This document shows positions 5,989-6,751 of a stretch of DNA of 6,751 nt, piece after piece. The position numbers and the translations under genes were made by a program. This DNA is from Planctomycetia bacterium (GTDB lineage Bacteria > Planctomycetota > Planctomycetia > Gemmatales > Gemmataceae): assembly GCA_005773755.1 (NCBI GenBank), contig SXHE01000257.1:1-6751 (forward strand), read 5' to 3'. The notes under the pieces were generated by a model. It saw only the letters and a program-made list of their open reading frames with translations. It ran no database searches and had not been told where the DNA came from. Numbering within the stretch: position 1 is the first letter of the stretch; every line of letters begins with the position of its first letter.

Positions 5989-6018
5989 CAAGCCCATCGG
6001 CCGTGGCCGATGGGCTTG
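5989..6018 (-). terminator. Strong hairpin terminator after the partial lipoprotein gene
   Basis: Arms CAAGCCCATCGGCC (5989-6002) and GGCCGATGGGCTTG (6005-6018) are perfect complements over 14 bp with only GT between them, so in RNA the innermost pair opens into a four-base loop. On the minus strand the hairpin lies 32 bases after the stop codon at 6051 and is followed by a moderately T-rich stretch (TTCGTTTCCCTTCC). Position and strength fit an intrinsic-type terminator isolating the 6751-6051 gene from the one at 5923. Confidence 0.7.
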
Positions 6019-6050
6019 GCGGTTGCGCCCCAGGCGAAGGCGTCACAGGT

Positions 6051-6751
6051 TCACCGCCCGAAGCTGTTGCTCGGCCGGTGATCGACGTGCCGCTGAGCGA
6101 TCTCCTGGGCCAGCCCCTCGATGTACTGCTTCTTGAACTCGCTCTCGGACATGGACAGCGAGGACCGCACGATCCGGTCGCGCGGGTGGGCGAACGAGAT
6201 GGGGTAGCTGTCCTTGAACTTCCCGCCCTCGGCGTCGATCTCGTAGATGTTGACCGTGACTTCGCCGCGGCCCTCGAAGATCTTCTCCTGTCCGGTGTTC
6301 GGCTGATACAACTGTAGGCCCTTCAGCTCGATCTCCAGTACGAAGTCGGCGCTCAGTTTCTGCCCGACTTCCATCGCGTTCAACTTGCGCCAGTTGGGGT
6401 TGGCGGTCTTGAACTTGTCCACCAGGGCCGGGCTGAGGATTTTCAGCTTGAGCTTGTTCTTGTTCTCCTTCGCCATGTCCGGCATGATGCGGGCCAGCTC
6501 CGCGACCAGCTCGCGCTCGGTGTTGAAGAACGTCGGCGCGGTGCCCGGCGCGACGTGCGGGAGCAGCAGCACGACGACCTCGTCTTTGTCCTTCTTGGGG
6601 CCGTCTTTGGCGAACACGAGCGGATACCGCGCGAGCACCTTCTCGTCCTTGGCGAACATGAACGCGATGGTGTTCAGCGGGTTGCACCCGATGGACGCGA
6701 CCACGACCAGCCCGGCCCACACCGCGCGGCAGTACCACTTCCCGGCCTTGC
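6051..6751 (-). CDS. Lipoprotein of possible LpoB/CsgG-like fold (5' end off window)
   Basis: The frame is open to the window edge and ends with TGA 6053-6051. A GTG at 6722 could start a 223-residue form, but the codons before it read KAGKWYCRA, a basic stretch that makes a better signal-peptide n-region, so the real start is probably beyond 6751. Numbering from the GTG, a hydrophobic segment WAGLVVVASIG leads to Cys13 in a SIGC lipobox; Ser at -3 is less usual than Leu. The mature part alternates: strand VVVLLLPH (49-56), helix NTERELVAELARIM (67-80), strand LKLKILSP (91-98), helix/strand AMEVGQKLSADFVLEIELKGLQLY (116-139), strands GRGEVTVNIYEIDAE (151-165) and a C-terminal helix ESEFKKQYIEGLAQEIAQRH (193-212). 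A strand-helix-strand-helix order with 'xxGxxLxADFVLxxxL' resembles LpoB/CsgG-type envelope lipoproteins. This is fold-level inference only. It is followed by a strong terminator. Confidence 0.8.
   Translation of the reverse strand, partial: KAGKWYCRAVWAGLVVVASIGCNPLNTIAFMFAKDEKVLARYPLVFAKDGPKKDKDEVVVLLLPHVAPGTAPTFFNTERELVAELARIMPDMAKENKNKLKLKILSPALVDKFKTANPNWRKLNAMEVGQKLSADFVLEIELKGLQLYQPNTGQEKIFEGRGEVTVNIYEIDAEGGKFKDSYPISFAHPRDRIVRSSLSMSESEFKKQYIEGLAQEIAQRHVDHRPSNSFGR

Noticed and set aside
5924..6046. 41-residue N-terminal extension of the Ig-like protein
   Set aside because: It would cross the 14-bp hairpin at 5989-6018 and place the signal peptide internally. The ATG at 5923 starts a normal signal peptide.
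1..6751. tRNA, rRNA, insertion sequence or phage genes
   Set aside because: I saw no cloverleaf with a CCA-type end, no rRNA-like stretches, no transposase-like frame and no terminal inverted repeats flanking a gene.

Overview
The window looks like chromosomal DNA of a planctomycete, most likely of the Gemmata group. The clues are about 65-70% GC, a standalone WD40-type propeller gene with 'SPDGRF' blades, two small lipoproteins, an Ig-like exported protein of a type I associate with planctomycetes, and a large Calx-beta protein with the N-terminal 'LEACEDRTTP' tag (the planctomycetal LExLEDRTxP signature). Organism and family assignments are from memory of these families; no database search was possible.

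Layout. Positions 1-164 (+) hold the 3' end of a gene, possibly lactate-racemase-like. Positions 234-1139 (+) encode a seven-bladed WD40-like propeller, with a TACAAT box so close to the ATG that the mRNA may be leaderless. From 1152 to the right edge every gene lies on the minus strand. Read in the direction of transcription they are: a partial lipoprotein of possible LpoB/CsgG-like fold (6751-6051), a strong hairpin terminator (6018-5989), a secreted multi-Ig-domain protein (5923-4772), a possible terminator (4753-4724), a well-formed promoter (4647-4618), the Calx-beta surface protein (about 4574/4522-1865) and, 38 bases after it with a clear Shine-Dalgarno, a small lipoprotein (1826-1152). 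The last gene meets the WD40 gene tail to tail, and both stop codons lie in one small hairpin.

How the genes fit together. Four of the six genes encode exported or envelope-anchored proteins. The Calx-beta protein and the downstream lipoprotein look like one transcription unit, perhaps a large extracellular protein plus a small anchored partner. No known pathway is recognisable, and no RNA genes, mobile elements or CRISPR arrays were seen.

Most notable observations. (1) The first ATG after the Calx-beta promoter opens a 21-codon frame that reads like the missing N-terminus of this protein, but it is out of frame by one base at a run of six Cs. The run lies in the loop of a perfect 10-bp inverted repeat. 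This may be a sequencing indel, a recent frameshift, a phase-variation tract or a programmed shift. (2) Base composition drops sharply at about 2640, inside the Calx-beta gene, so that its C-terminal third and the lipoprotein gene are clearly less GC-rich than the rest.
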